64,000 nt of DNA from Moniliella sp. 'wahieum' (GCA_003971905.1 RSEE01000134.1:62001-126000), one strand, 5' to 3'; positions 50,663 to 60,927 are shown, numbered from the stretch's first letter. Translations and numbers: made by a program. Notes: a model not told the origin generated them from the sequence alone.

Positions 50663-51966
50663 CTAATGCGATAGAGCCGTCTTGGTCGCTTTTCAAAACG
50701 TGACAAAGAGCGCGGCGTTGGCCGGCCGGGACGGCGCGGACGAGGGTGGTGCCGAGGCCACGGAAGAAGGCGCGCACGCCGCCGTCGCGGTACACCTGCT
50801 TGATGGCCGCCGCCATGCCGGGCAACTTTTGTCCCGCTTCCTCCGCCGCACACGACCCGCCAACGACCGGCGCCGCTTGCATCCGCGTCTTGACCACGTC
50901 CAGCGGAAACGTCGCGGTCCAACCAATGCACGGCCCGCGCACCCGCCCGACAGCGCCAGTTCCAGTGGGCTGAGGTGCGACGCAGCCGAGCCCGGGGACA
51001 AGGGCGTGCCCGTCAGACCACCCGTATGCCCGCCAACCACCGATTCATCAGCTCGTACGAAAAAAAGTACGGGCCGTAGCCTAGGTCGCGCAGCGCCGTG
51101 ATGCCCAGCCCGCGGTACAGCATCCGCCCCGCCCACGACGCCACCTCCACCGCCACCGGCTTCTGCACGCGCGAAGGCCGCCCAGAGGGTAGAGATGGTG
51201 CGGCAGGTATGGGCCCACTGCGCCGCTGCGGTGCGTGTCCATCGACGCCACGGGTGCACCGCGCCGGCTCCCGTGCCCGCGCCGCCGTCTGCGCGCGGCG
51301 CCAGCCGCCCAAAATCCATTTGCTCCTGGATCTTGATCAGGTCAATTGGCGCGGTGATGAACGCACACAGCACCCCGGACCCACACCCCGCAAGAAAAAA
51401 TGTGCGCCAGACTGGGCTCGGTCAAGCCGGGTGTCATTGCCCCGCCTTGGCTTCCGCTTCCAGGTCCGAGGCCCAGTCCCAGTCCGTCCACGCGCCCGGG
51501 CGGACAGAGGTCTTGCACCGTGCGCAGACACAGCGAGTACGTGCCAAAGATGGCCGCGTTCATCAATGCCACCCCTAACAGCGGCGACGTCACGCCCTTG
51601 TACAGCCCGACCACTTTTTCCTCCTTGAGGATCACACGGAACGCATCCAGCGCGCCGCGGTATCTGTGCGGGGGGGAAGACACAGAGGGCACAGAGGGCA
51701 CGGGAGACCCGGGCGCGGCGGCGGCGGCGAGGAGCGGGGTGCGCTCGGCGGTGCGCGGCAGGACGGGCGCGGACGCGGACGCGGACGCGGACACGGACAC
51801 GGGGGTGGACACGCCGACGGGGTGCTGCGGCTGGGCCTGCAGACGCGTCTTGACGGTGTCGAAGGGGTGGGAGGCGAGAGGCTGGCAATGCCACCGGCGG
51901 TGCGGCGACAAAGTCGACCAGCGCCGAGGGCGCCGTCGAGGCCATGTCCGCCTGCGCCTGCGCCAT
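50663..51966 (-). CDS. Mitochondrial carrier (SLC25) family protein
   Basis: This inner-membrane metabolite carrier has three two-helix repeats. The start at 51966 (MAQAQADMASTAPSALVDFV) is followed by the first signature, SHPFDTVKTRLQAQ. A long Ser/Ala/Val-rich insert precedes YRGALDAFRVILKEEKVVGL and YKGVTSPLLGVALMNAAIFG. The second repeat has GVLCAFITAPIDLIKIQEQM. The third has TFPLDVVKTRMQA, AAIKQVYRDGGVRAFFRGLG and NAALFVTF. The first repeat resembles the carnitine/ornithine subgroup, but the substrate cannot be assigned. The stop may be the TGA at 50693 or, after one more frame change (ATKTALSH), the TAG at 50663. The inserted linkers could hide introns. About 434 codons including linkers, against about 300-350 for the family. 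Confidence 0.85.
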
Positions 51967-53178
51967 CGCCACTGCGGACTCCAGCCAACGCACGTGCGAG
52001 CCAGGCGGGGCGACGTGGTGTCCACCATCGGAACCCCCCTTCCGCTGCCGGCTTCCGGGCCGCCTGCCACCCGACATGCATCGGTGCAACGCATCATCAC
52101 CCCCACATCACATCTCCTATTTCGATACCAGAGGGTTACCAGAGAGGAGGCTGGTGGGGTACAATCCCTTCGGTGAGGACCACTCAAGGTAGTTTCGGGT
52201 TTGGGCTATTTGATAGAACCTAGTAGCCGAGGAGAAGCCTTTGGGCGTGAAGCCGTGACGGCCGAACGCGTGGCAAGGCTGCATATGCACCAGCTTGGGT
52301 CATAGTAACGTGTCTGAAGCCTATACGACGGGGCTTAGGGACGGGTAGAGGCAGTGGAGGACAAATACTGCCAGAGCTGAGGCAGGGCAGGGACAGCTGT
52401 CGACGTGGCTGGAAAGGAACCCACGCGATATACTGTGGTAGGGGGAGTCGACACCGCTGAAGGAAGGCTCGCGCGGCTGGGCGGATGGAGAGCTGGAGAA
52501 CGAGGCTGGAAGATGAGGAGGGGAGGTAGCTAAGTGGAGACGAGGGGTTGCCTGTACCCAATCAATTGGCTGGAAACGGTCAGGAGTTGGACAAAAAGAC
52601 GGGAAGTGCCGAGCCGAGAATGGAAGTGGGATAAAGGATCCCAATTGATCGAGGATGCTGACTGTTGATTGACCCTTAGGCATCGCACTGGCATAGATGT
52701 TGACAGACAAGGCGTGAAGGCAAAGTGGCGAGCTACAAGTCTTCAAGCAACGTCTGAAGGGAAGGAGACAGGAGAGAGCGAAGGGAGGGAGCGAGCAGGA
52801 CGTGCGCGGCCTGCAGCGGAAACTCTTTCGACCGGCTAAGCGAGCGTCGCCGATCCCGCACTGAGACTGAGGGCCGTGCAAAGGCAACGTAGCACTACAC
52901 TCCCACAGAACTTAAGCAAGCGGAGGCTGCGAAGGCACTCAGAATATCATCGGATAGCACTTGCTCGTGTCACATGTCCCTACGCGTTGCTAGCTATTGC
53001 TCCTCCCCTCGTGGGTTTGTCTGCCTGCTTCATCTCGTGTATGATCGATTAGGGTGGGCATGAACACAAGCCCAGCACAGGGAACCCGCGAATTATCACT
53101 AACTAGGTGGTGCACAGTTTGGCTCTCGGTATACATAACGCGTATAACGCGCAAGGCAAAACGCCAGCCCGAGCGCGC
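51967..53178. other. Intergenic region occupied mainly by LTR-like repeat copy B
   Basis: This lies between the carrier start and the HADH stop. The LTR-like repeat fills 52,150-52,973. A 188-codon minus frame inside the repeat has no motif. The rest contains no gene. Confidence 0.5.
52150..52973 (+). mobile_element. LTR-like dispersed repeat, copy B (long form)
   Basis: This about 820-bp copy shares its left end (TGGTGGGGTACAATCCC), middle blocks (CGCTGAAGGAAGGCTCGCGC, AATCAATTGGCTGGAAACGG, GTCAGGAGTTGGACAA) and right end (CTCTTTCGACCGGCTAAGCG, GATAGCACTTGCTCGTGTC) with copy A at 25,465-25,879. It has about 230 bp and about 165 bp of extra sequence between the shared blocks. The TATA box of copy A is altered here (GGGCTATTTGATAG). 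It is probably a solo LTR of a retrotransposon family whose internal part is not in the window. Confidence 0.6.
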
Positions 53179-54259
53179 TTACTTCTTGTAGCTGTAGAAG
53201 CCCTCGCCCGACTTGCGGCCGAGCTTGCCCTCGGACACGAGCTTGTCCAGCACGGGGTCGTCTCCACCACGTCCTCCGTCAGGCCCGACTTGCCAATGTA
53301 CTCGGCCTTCCAGCCGTTGAGAATGTTGCGCACCGTGTCGAGGCCGACCATGTCGGAGAGCTCAAACGGTCCCATCGGGTACCCGGCACCCAGCTTCATC
53401 GCCGTGTCAATGTCCTCCTTGGTCGCGTCCCCGCGCTCGCAAGACGGATGGCGTCGGCCATGTACGGGATCAGCAGACGGTTGACAATGAACCTGACCAC
53501 AAGCAAAGAACAAGAACCAATCGCACGTCAGTATGGATCCCCTTGCAAGTCCACCTAAGGCTTTTCGCACGAAAAATTTACAGGCGCAAGTGTGGACGTA
53601 CCCAGGGGTGTCCTTGCAGCGGGCCGGGACTTGCCCATGCGGCGAGCGACGTCGAGGAGGTCGTCAAACGTCTCCTGGGACGTCTGGTCGGTGCGAATGA
53701 CCTCGATGAGCTTCATGCGCGGCACGGGGTTGAACGCGTGGAAGCCGGCAAACTTGTCCTTTTGCGGCACGGCCTCGGCAATGGCCGAGATGGAGAGGGA
53801 GGAAGTTTGGAAGCGAGGATGGTGTGCGACGGCACCGACTCGGCAATCGACGCAAACAGCTTGCGCTTAATCTCGACATTCTCCACAATCGCTTCCACCA
53901 CCAAATCCGTCTCGGCGAGCGCGGGCTTGGCATCCGTCGTCCACGTAATCGAGTCGGCCACCTTGGCTGCCCATGCGGCCTGCTCCGCCTCGGGCATCTT
54001 GTTGTGGTGCGCGAGACGCTGCGCACTGGACAGCACAATGCCATGGCCCTTCTTGAGCGCGGCCTCGGACGTGTCGGCAATGGTGACTTGGAACCCGTTC
54101 TGGGCCATGACTTGGCCAATGCCCGAGCCCATCAGACCGGCACCAAACACGGTGACCTTGTTGACCTGGGCGGCCGGGCGGCGGAGGTGGCGAGCGTGCG
54201 GCGGGCGGCGAGGCAAGGGCGGCGCGGGGGGCGGTGCGGGCAGCAGCAAGGAAGACCAT
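53179..54259 (-). CDS. 3-hydroxyacyl-CoA dehydrogenase (HADH type)
   Basis: This enzyme oxidises L-3-hydroxyacyl-CoA with NAD in beta-oxidation. The Ala/Arg-rich N-terminus (ATG 54259, MVFLAAARTAPRAALASPP) suggests mitochondrial import. The NAD fold begins NKVTVFGAGLMGSGIGQVMA and VTIADTSEAALKKGHGIVLS. ETDLVVEAIVENVEIKRKLF leads to FAGFHAFNPVPRMKLIEVIR, which contains the catalytic His region. A 109-nt intron at 53493-53601 joins KDTPG to FIVNRLLIPYMADAIRL. The C-terminal domain has MKLGAGYPMGPFELSDMVGL, and the end reads LGRKSGEGFYSYKK. Without the intron, about 324 codons, the standard size of single-function HADH. A few frame breaks near 54,190, 53,810 and 53,270. A TATA box lies about 65-75 bp upstream. 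Confidence 0.93.
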
Positions 54260-54322
54260 GGGGGGGCAGAGGGAGGGAGGGAGGGTGGATGTTGGTGGTG
54301 GTGGGTGTTGCGCAGGGGGGGT

Positions 54323-54334
54323 TATATATATATA
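54323..54334 (-). promoter_or_regulatory. TATA box of the HADH gene
   Basis: (TA)6 lies 64-75 bp upstream of the HADH start, followed on the coding sense by a C/T-rich leader of CCT and CCA repeats. Confidence 0.55.
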
Positions 54335-54578
54335 GACGGACGACGGCGGACAAAGGCCCGGGTGAGCGCGCCTTCGTCACGGCCCCTGTGCGGCGTTTGT
54401 GACGCGGCGCAAGGGGGCCCGTTGGGGGCGCAGGCGACTGGGTCGACGGTTGGACACGCTGGCCGCTGCGCCGAGGGCGGCGTGCGGGCCATGTTGGCCA
54501 TCCAGCGTTGATGTCATTCCGGCGGCGGTGCACGTGCATCCGACACACCCCGGGCCATTGTAGCGTCGGCGGGACAGG

Positions 54579-54635
54579 CACGTGACGCGGTGCCACGTGG
54601 AGGGATGGGCAAGTCATGTGACCTGGTCATGTGAC
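54579..54635. promoter_or_regulatory. Cluster of CACGTG/CATGTG E-boxes
   Basis: CACGTGAC (54579-54586), CCACGTGG (54593-54600), CATGTGAC (54615-54622) and CATGTGAC (54628-54635) lie in 57 bp, midway between HADH and the divergent gene starting at 54930. bHLH factors such as Cbf1, Pho4, Ino2/4 or SREBP types bind such words. Which one acts here is unknown. Confidence 0.5.
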
Positions 54636-54929
54636 TGGAGGTGCAATTTGCAATGCGGGGGGCTACCCACAGCTACTAGCTAACCCTGGCTGGCGTGCTG
54701 CTGGCTGGGCGCCACACCGGCCGTACTGGTCACTCACCAGTCACCAGTCACTCCACTCCCTCCGCGCCGGCCTCACCCGCTTGGAGCGTGTTGGTGCCTG
54801 CGCTTAGCATTGCCATTGCCATTGCCATTGCCATAGCCATAGCCACCACCACCATCATCACCGCCATCCCCATCGCCATCGCCACCACCATTACCATCAC
54901 CATCACCATCACCACCCCCACCGGCTCCC

Positions 54930-57296
54930 ATGGCCAACCCCCCTCCCCCCGACACGTCCACCCGCAAGAAGGCCTCCTGGATCCTGCGCAAGTTCCGCCG
55001 CACCTCCGCTGCCCATGAGACCGTGGCCAGCGCCGCCGCGGCCACCCACCAGGCGCACGCCCAGCCGCCCGCGCCTGCCCCCCCGCCCCCACTCCCCACG
55101 GGCACTGGCGCTGGTGCTGGTGCTGGTGCTGGTGCTGGTGGGTGTGCTGGTGCTGGTGCCGGCGCAGCGGCCGCCGCCGGCATTGGATCCAGCTCCGGAT
55201 CCGGCCTCGGCTCCACCTCCGCCTCGTCCTCCGCCTCCCCGTCCACCTCCACCTCCGCCTCGGCCTCCACCAGCCCAGGCGTGGCATTGGGCCTGAGCGT
55301 CTGCGCTGGTGGCCCCGCCGCCGCTGCGGGACTCCCCGCTTCCTCCCGTCCCTCTTCCTCCCGCGCCCGTCCGGGCGACCGCTCCCACTGGGCGCCCACC
55401 CGCTCCACCTCGCGCGCCAAGGGCAAGCAGCGCGCCGTCGACCCGCCCGCCGACCACGCGCCCGCGCCCCTTGCCTCCCGCCTTGCGCGCCGCGCCGACA
55501 GCCGCCGCGCCCCGCCCGTCAGTCTTCCCCTCGTCGACTCGCCCTTCCGCCGCTCTTCCTGGGACTCGGCCTCGTCCCGCAGCAATGCGGGCCAATCGGG
55601 CGGGCTCGCGCTGCGTGCGGCGCCGACGGCGACAGGCACCGGCCCTGGCTCGCTGCGTCGCCCACAGAGCATGCTCTCCATTGGCTCCACCACGCCTTCC
55701 TGGGGCTTTGCGCGCGTGCCTTCCGGCTCGAGCCCACGCCACCCGTCCTTCCCGCCGCCGTCGCGTGTGCTCTGGTTTGACTACGACGACCCGGATCCCG
55801 ACCACGACACGCCGCTCATGCGCCCGCGCAGCCTCAGCTTCTCCTTGGGACGACGCACCAGCCCCGAGCCCGAGGCGGACGCGCTCGAGACCAATTCCCT
55901 CTTCTCGGACCGCAGCCCCAGTCGGGCGAGCCGCGCGAGCACCAAACCCACCACGCTCCTCAGCTTTGACCCCGCTCCCAGTGCGTTTTTCCTTCCTACA
56001 CATGCATGCCGTTTCGTTTTGCATTGCTGCCCCTTGTTCCTCTGCTCGACTGACCCCCCCCCGTCGCTGTTTGGTTCGCAGGCATCCACCATGCGCACAT
56101 TGCCCAAGCCCCGCCGCCGCGCTTCCGCACCCGCCGCTCGTCCGATTGGGCGCATGCCCGCGCCGGCGGCACAGCGCCCACCTCGGCCATCCGGTTTGCC
56201 CAGCGCTTCTTTGGCGGCCACGGCTCCACCGCCCAGCCGCCGCATGTCAGTCCCCCACCCCGCTCCCACCCAGTGGCAGTGCGCTTCCTTCGCCCCAATC
56301 CCCCTCCCTGCCTCGCCCCAGCCGATCGAGATGGGCGCAGCGGACCGCGAGCGTGGCGTGTTCCGCGTCCTGGTCACCGGTCAGACCGACTACGAAGCCC
56401 AGCGCGACCCAGAAGGCGTCATCAGCGTCCCGGGCCACCACCGCCCGCACCCAGGCTTCAACCCGCTCCCGTCTTCCCTCCCAGCGGACAATGCGAGTGT
56501 GCTGACGCTCGCGTCGAGCAACGCGGCGTACAGTGTCGCTGGTACCGTGCCCGGGACCGGCGCGGCCTCGTTCCGCTCCGTCTTGGGCGCGCTCAATGAC
56601 GGTCGGTCAGTGACGAATGCGCGCCCGGGTTCGTTGGCTGGGTCACTGGGTGCTTCGGGTGCCGGGCCCCCTGCGCCTGCGCCTGCGCCTGCCCCCGGCT
56701 CTGGCCCACGTCCTACCTCGATCGCATCCCACTCCTACTCGTACTCCTACCCCGACCCGTTCCGCGCCGTTGGCAGTTCGCGGTCCCAGCGCCCGTCCAG
56801 TACGGGCGGAGGCAAGTCCTTGACGCTGGGCGAGGGACCAAGGCGCTACTCGAGCGACACGCAGGCGTCGATGCGCGCCTTACCGCCTCTCAGCCGACGC
56901 GGGTCCGCCGCTAGCTCCACCACGCGCACCAGTACCCATGCGCTGTCGCTTCGCTCTGATGGTCTCGTGCCCTCCCTCGCCGCTAGCGCCGTGTCCAACC
57001 CCCTCGACCTCTCGTCCCCGCTCGCGCTGGACCCGGCCGAACCGCCTCCGGCTCCGCTCCCCTCCGAGTCGGACGAGGCGCAGGCGGAGGAAGGTCATGC
57101 GCAACAGCTTCAACATCACCATCACCATCACCACCACCACCGGCAACGGCAAGAAGCGCACTCGGCCTCGGTCGGATCCACTTCGGACCATGCCGAAGCG
57201 CGCACCACTACCCCCACCTCCCTTGCGCACCGGGACGAGACGGGTCCTTCCACCCCGCGCTCCAGCTCACTGGCGCGCCACTACGCGTCTGTCTGA
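54930..57296 (+). CDS. Ser/Pro-rich disordered fungal protein with DNASVLTLASS motif
   Basis: The ATG at 54930 opens MANPPPPDTSTRKKASWILR, then a basic patch and a long Ala/Gly/Ser low-complexity stretch. A 101-nt intron (55981-56081) joins DPAPS to IHHAHIAQAPPPRFRTRRSS, followed by APTSAIRFAQRFFGG. After a frame change near 56,320 come TDYEAQRDPEGVISVPGHH and DNASVLTLASSNAAYSVAG, then DTQASMRALPPLSRRGSAAS. The IRFAQRFFGG and DNASVLTLASS plus ASxRALPP blocks are, to my knowledge, shared by a widespread fungal protein family of unknown function. A run of nine His lies near 57,118-57,145. About 755 codons. No membrane segment or catalytic domain. Two blocks resemble phosphorylation-rich regulators, but no role is known. 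Confidence 0.7.
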   Translation: MANPPPPDTSTRKKASWILRKFRRTSAAHETVASAAAATHQAHAQPPAPAPPPPLPTGTGAGAGAGAGAGGCAGAGAGAAAAAGIGSSSGSGLGSTSASSSASPSTSTSASASTSPGVALGLSVCAGGPAAAAGLPASSRPSSSRARPGDRSHWAPTRSTSRAKGKQRAVDPPADHAPAPLASRLARRADSRRAPPVSLPLVDSPFRRSSWDSASSRSNAGQSGGLALRAAPTATGTGPGSLRRPQSMLSIGSTTPSWGFARVPSGSSPRHPSFPPPSRVLWFDYDDPDPDHDTPLMRPRSLSFSLGRRTSPEPEADALETNSLFSDRSPSRASRASTKPTTLLSFDPAPSAFFLPTHACRFVLHCCPLFLCSTDPPPSLFGSQASTMRTLPKPRRRASAPAARPIGRMPAPAAQRPPRPSGLPSASLAATAPPPSRRMSVPHPAPTQWQCASFAPIPLPASPQPIEMGAADRERGVFRVLVTGQTDYEAQRDPEGVISVPGHHRPHPGFNPLPSSLPADNASVLTLASSNAAYSVAGTVPGTGAASFRSVLGALNDGRSVTNARPGSLAGSLGASGAGPPAPAPAPAPGSGPRPTSIASHSYSYSYPDPFRAVGSSRSQRPSSTGGGKSLTLGEGPRRYSSDTQASMRALPPLSRRGSAASSTTRTSTHALSLRSDGLVPSLAASAVSNPLDLSSPLALDPAEPPPAPLPSESDEAQAEEGHAQQLQHHHHHHHHHRQRQEAHSASVGSTSDHAEARTTTPTSLAHRDETGPSTPRSSSLARHYASV

Positions 57297-57509
57297 GAGG
57301 AGATGCGGTATGGGGGGGGCACCCTGTTGGCTTTGGGGGTGACTTCGCTGCCTACTTTTTTTGGACCTTTTCTTTTACCTTCCCTTCCCTCCCTTTCCCT
57401 TCTTTGCTCTGCCCTTCTCTACTCTGTCCTGTCCTTCCCCCCTCCCCTGAGCCACACCAAACCGGGCAATGAGCATGGCGTCGGGACTGCACGAACTGAG
57501 CTATACAAA

Positions 57510-57960
57510 TGGGAGACCACGTAGCCCACCCATCTGCCCGCCACCCACCGGGGGGTTGGGTCGGAGGTACGTTGCGCTCGCTGGGCGGACGGTGGTGGGA
57601 CCGAACGGTCGCGCAGGTAGTTGATCAGGGTCATCTCGCGGGGCAACAAGCCGACGCCCACCGAGGCCTGTCTTGTTTCCCCACGAATAGTCAGTCGTCT
57701 GCGTCGTAACCTCCCCCTGCAGCGCCGCAGCATCCTGGAACGCCCAGTTGACCGGGCCCATCGTGCGCTTCGCAATGGGCCGAGGGGGGGCAGATCGGCT
57801 GTCTGTTGCTCCGTCTTCGCTTTCCCGTTGGTCGGACCCGCCTCGGCACCGCATCCGGCCGCACACGGCCATGGGTCTCTACCTGCCTATGCAAAGCGGG
57901 ACGCTTTCTTGCCAACCCGCGTGGCATCGGGGGATGCGGCTGAGGCTGCTAAGGTTGGTA
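57510..57960 (-). CDS. Uncharacterised conserved-looking fragment
   Basis: The leftward frame gives RPIAKRTMGPVNWAFQDAAA, then LQGEVTTQTTDYSWGNKTGL and, after one frame change, GVGLLPREMTLINYLRDRSV. The amino-acid pattern is that of a real folded protein end, and the phase breaks are of the same one-base kind as in neighbouring genes. Upstream is a basic stretch (ARKRPALHRQVETHGRVRPD). I do not recognise the family and cannot fix start or stop. It may be a separate small gene or the 3' part of the LYR gene just upstream. Confidence 0.35.
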
Positions 57961-57994
57961 TTGTCACCGCCGTTCTCTGCACCGCCTCGCTGCC

Positions 57995-58669
57995 TCACCA
58001 GAACTCCGCGACGGACCGCATGAGCGTCCGCCACGCTCTACTCAAGGCCACCCCAGCGTTCAGCGTAGCCCACCACCCGAGCTGGGGCGTCCTGCCAGTC
58101 CAGCGATGGAGTGCGGGGCGTGCCGCGGCCGCCTCCTTTGGACAGCTTCGGGATGCTATGTTTTCTTGAGCGACGTTCGCGTCGGTCGCGCGCTGCCTTG
58201 CGGCCGTGCCCGGACGCGGACGCGGGCGGATCCGCCCCCGGCGCACCGGCTCTGCCTGCGTCTGCGCGTCCGTGTCCGCATGCTGGCGGACATGCGGGCG
58301 GTTCTGGTCGTGGTACCAGGCGGCGATTTCGGTGGCAATGTGCATGTCCCGCGCCGAGTCTTCCTCAAAGATCTGCTCCAGCATGCGGTCGGCGCGGCGC
58401 ATCATGTACTCGATCGCCTGGAAGTCGCGCTTGCCGATCCGCCGCCCTGGGACGGATGCGCAAACGCATAGCGCAGGTACATGTGGAAGTGCGGCCTGGT
58501 TTCCTGCGCAGAGCAACGCCGAGCGCGGGTCAGCGTCAGTGGGGGGCCGACACAGAGGTTAGGGGGCTACGCAAACGCACCGCCGGCTTGGTCCGGATGG
58601 CGCGCAGGCCACGCCGGTACAGCGCCAGCACGTCCTTTGCAGCTGCGTCAGACGCCGCGGAGCAGACAT
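57995..58669 (-). CDS. SDHAF1: LYR-motif protein, probable succinate dehydrogenase assembly factor 1
   Basis: SDHAF1 (yeast Sdh6) protects the iron-sulfur subunit of complex II during assembly in the mitochondrial matrix. The ATG at 58669 reads MSAPRRLTQLQ; after one missing G the frame reads RDVLALYRRGLRAIRTKPA with the Leu-Tyr-Arg motif. A 77-nt intron (58504-58580, GTGCG...GCAG) leads to ETRPHFHMYLRYAFAHPS, then IGKRDFQAIEYMMRRADRML, which matches the DFxxIExLxRRxxRxLE block of SDHAF1. The span of about 199 codons exceeds the usual 80-130 because of a charged, disordered tail; the true stop may lie earlier. It is divergent from GTR2. The LYR family is secure, the subgroup likely. Confidence 0.75.
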
Positions 58670-59029
58670 GGCGGCGATGGAGGAACACACGCACACAACA
58701 CCACTCCAATCCCACCGCCACCCCCACCACCGCCACCGCCATCCATCCAATCACCCTTGCTGCCCCGCGGCCTCGCCAGGCGTGTCACATGTTCGTACCC
58801 CCACCTTCGAGAATTAACTAATTCGCTCGCCAATTCCGCACCGGAGTGGGTTATTGATTGCCGTACATTGATCTGTCAGCATCGCCGTCGCCTGCCCCGC
58901 CCCATCCGCAAGCCCTCCGCTGCCATCTCCCGCGTCGTGCCCATCCACCTCTCTCGTCGTCGGCCCCGACTCTCCTTCTCCTTCTCCTTCTCCTTCTCCT
59001 TCTCCCACCACCACTACACGTAACCCACC
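58670..59029. other. SDHAF1/GTR2 divergent promoter region
   Basis: 360 bp without a gene. It contains CCACC/GCCACC triplets (58,690-58,745) and a (CTTCTC)n run (about 58,972-59,004) directly before the GTR2 start, probably the GTR2 leader. No TATA box is evident. Confidence 0.5.
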
Positions 59030-60927
59030 ATGTTTACCTGGCTGCGCCGAGCGGTGGGCAGCGGCGATGGCGCCGCCCCTTCGCCGCCGCAGGACCCCGG
59101 CACCTCTTCTCCCAGTCGCGAGAGTGGCACGCGAGCGCCCTCGGAGGCGGCTGCGCCGCGGCGCCGGCGCCCGCCGAGCCGCTGCGGCACAATGTGCTGT
59201 TTGCCGGGCTGCGGCGGAGCGGCAAGACGAGCATTTTGAAGCGGGTGTACGAGAACCTCGAGTCGAACGAGACGCTGTACCTGTCGAGCGATACCACGAG
59301 CCGCAACAACCAGTGGATGGTCAAGCCGGTCGATGGCTTTGTGCCGCTGCGGCTGTGGGACGGCCCGGACCCGTACACGACCCCCGCGCGCCGCGCGCGA
59401 GCAAGGGTCGAGTTTGATGAGCCGCCGCCGGGCGTGGCGGCGGTATGGAAGGACCAGCAGTTGCGATGGGAAGACGTGGGCGGGGGTGTGTGTGATGATT
59501 CGCTCGACGTCTACACCCAAGCGCTGATGCGCTGCACCGAAGTCATCCTCACCAGCTTTGCGTTCACCCCAACATCAAGTACCACATTTTTGTCCACAAG
59601 CTCGACCAGGGCCCCGGCCGCGACACGAGCTTTGGCATGGAAGAGAAGCGAGGCGGTCAAGAGCATGGAAGGCAACATTCGCCAAGAACTCGCCGATGCG
59701 TCGACGCGTTCCAGTTCGCGCCGTCGGGCGCGGCGATGTGGGCGCGCGCAAGGCCGCAGAGAAGGCGCGCGTGGACCAGGCCAGTCGGCAGGCGCACGCC
59801 GAGGTCAGTCCCTTGGCCAGCAGCTCCACCGGCTTGGGCATCGAGGCCGGCGACTACTTTGGCTCCTCGGCGGGCCCGAGCGTGCGTCGGACTTTCTCGA
59901 TCCGCACCACCTCGAGCCGCGCAGTCTCGGCCACTCGTCCTGGTCCGGCTCCGACTCGGAACGCATCATCCCGCTCGAGCAGGCAGTCGACATTGAGTTC
60001 CACGGCACCTCCATCTACGACTCGTCTGTGCTGCTGGCCGTGTCCAAGGTGCAGCAGTCGCTGATGGAGCCGTACCTGCTGCGCGGCTCGAGTCGGCCGT
60101 GGCAGGCATCTCGGCCAACTGCCGCTTCGACGGCGCGTTCCTGGTGGATGTAGCGTCGAAACTCTACCTCGCCTCCAACCTGCCCTCGCCCACCGAGACG
60201 CCGTACGAGATTGTCAACGAGTACCTGTCGTTTATCATTGGCCCCTCGGCCATCTACGCCGAGCTGCAAGACCCCGACGTGCCGCCAGGTCAAGTATGAT
60301 CCCGATGTGCCCATGCCCGTCCGCCGGGCGCGCGCCCGCGGCCCGAACGCCTCCCTGCCCCGCTCCCGACGGGCGAGAGCCTGGCCAGCTCCGCACGCCC
60401 GTCGCCCTCGTCGCCCGCTGCTGCCCTCGGGCGGGCCCTCGTCCACCTACCTCACCGTCACCCCCGCGTCCCCGCCCACCGCGCTGGGCAAACTCGCCTC
60501 GACGCCCTCCCAGGACGCCACGCCCCAGTCCCAGTCCCAGTCCCAGTCCCAATCCCAGTCTCATTCGCGTTCCACCACCCGCAGCGTGTCCCGCGCAGCA
60601 AAAGTCCACCCCGCACGGGTCGGGCGGGACAAGTGTGCATCCGGCGCCGGCGCCTCGCGCGCCCGCGTCGTCAGCCGAGCCCGCGACGGTCAACACGGGC
60701 CAACTGACCCGGGGCAAGTACAGCTACCGCACCATGGGATGGTGGGCGAGATGGGGCTGGCGTTTTACCAGATTGACAACCACTTTGCCCTGGTCGCCAT
60801 CATTCGCAAGGATGCCCACGAACAGTCGGTCGGCCTGATCCAGTACAACCTCTCCTGGTTCCGCCGCACCATCTCGGAACTCATCACGGTCATCCAGACC
60901 CAGCAACTCAAGTTGCAGAATGCCTAG
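59030..60927 (+). CDS. GTR2: RagC/D-like GTPase Gtr2
   Basis: Gtr2 pairs with Gtr1 on the vacuole (EGO complex) and tells TORC1 about amino-acid supply. The start at 59030 is MFTWLRRAVGSGDGAAP. After a frame change, LRHNVLFAGLRRSGKTSILK carries the P-loop in the Rag form (GLRRSGKTS), and RVYENLESNETLYLSSDTTS and LRLWDGPDP follow. KYHIFVHKLDQGPGRDTSFG has the HKxD-type base-recognition motif of RagC/D. The C-terminal roadblock fold has EFHGTSIYDSSVLLAVSKVQ, LPSPTETPYEIVNEYLSFII, MGLAFYQIDNHFALVAIIRK and FRRTISELITVIQTQQLKLQ. A Ser-Gln repeat insert (about 60,520-60,560) lies inside the C-terminal half. The span is about 630 codons, against 340-400 for the family; the inserts account for it. 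Confidence 0.92.

Larger units (their letters stand above)
54260..54929. other. Divergent intergenic region between HADH and the gene at 54930
   Basis: It contains the HADH TATA box, the E-box cluster and, next to the rightward start, about 120 bp of GCCATT, ACC and ATC triplet/hexamer repeats (about 54,805-54,920). No gene is seen in it. Confidence 0.5.

Noticed and set aside
52321-52887. 188-codon minus frame
   Set aside because: It lies wholly inside LTR-like copy B and its frame is not kept in copy A.
54909-56024. 371-codon and similar antisense frames over the gene at 54930
   Set aside because: They mirror the Ala/Gly/Ser low-complexity codons of the + strand gene and contain no independent conserved block.
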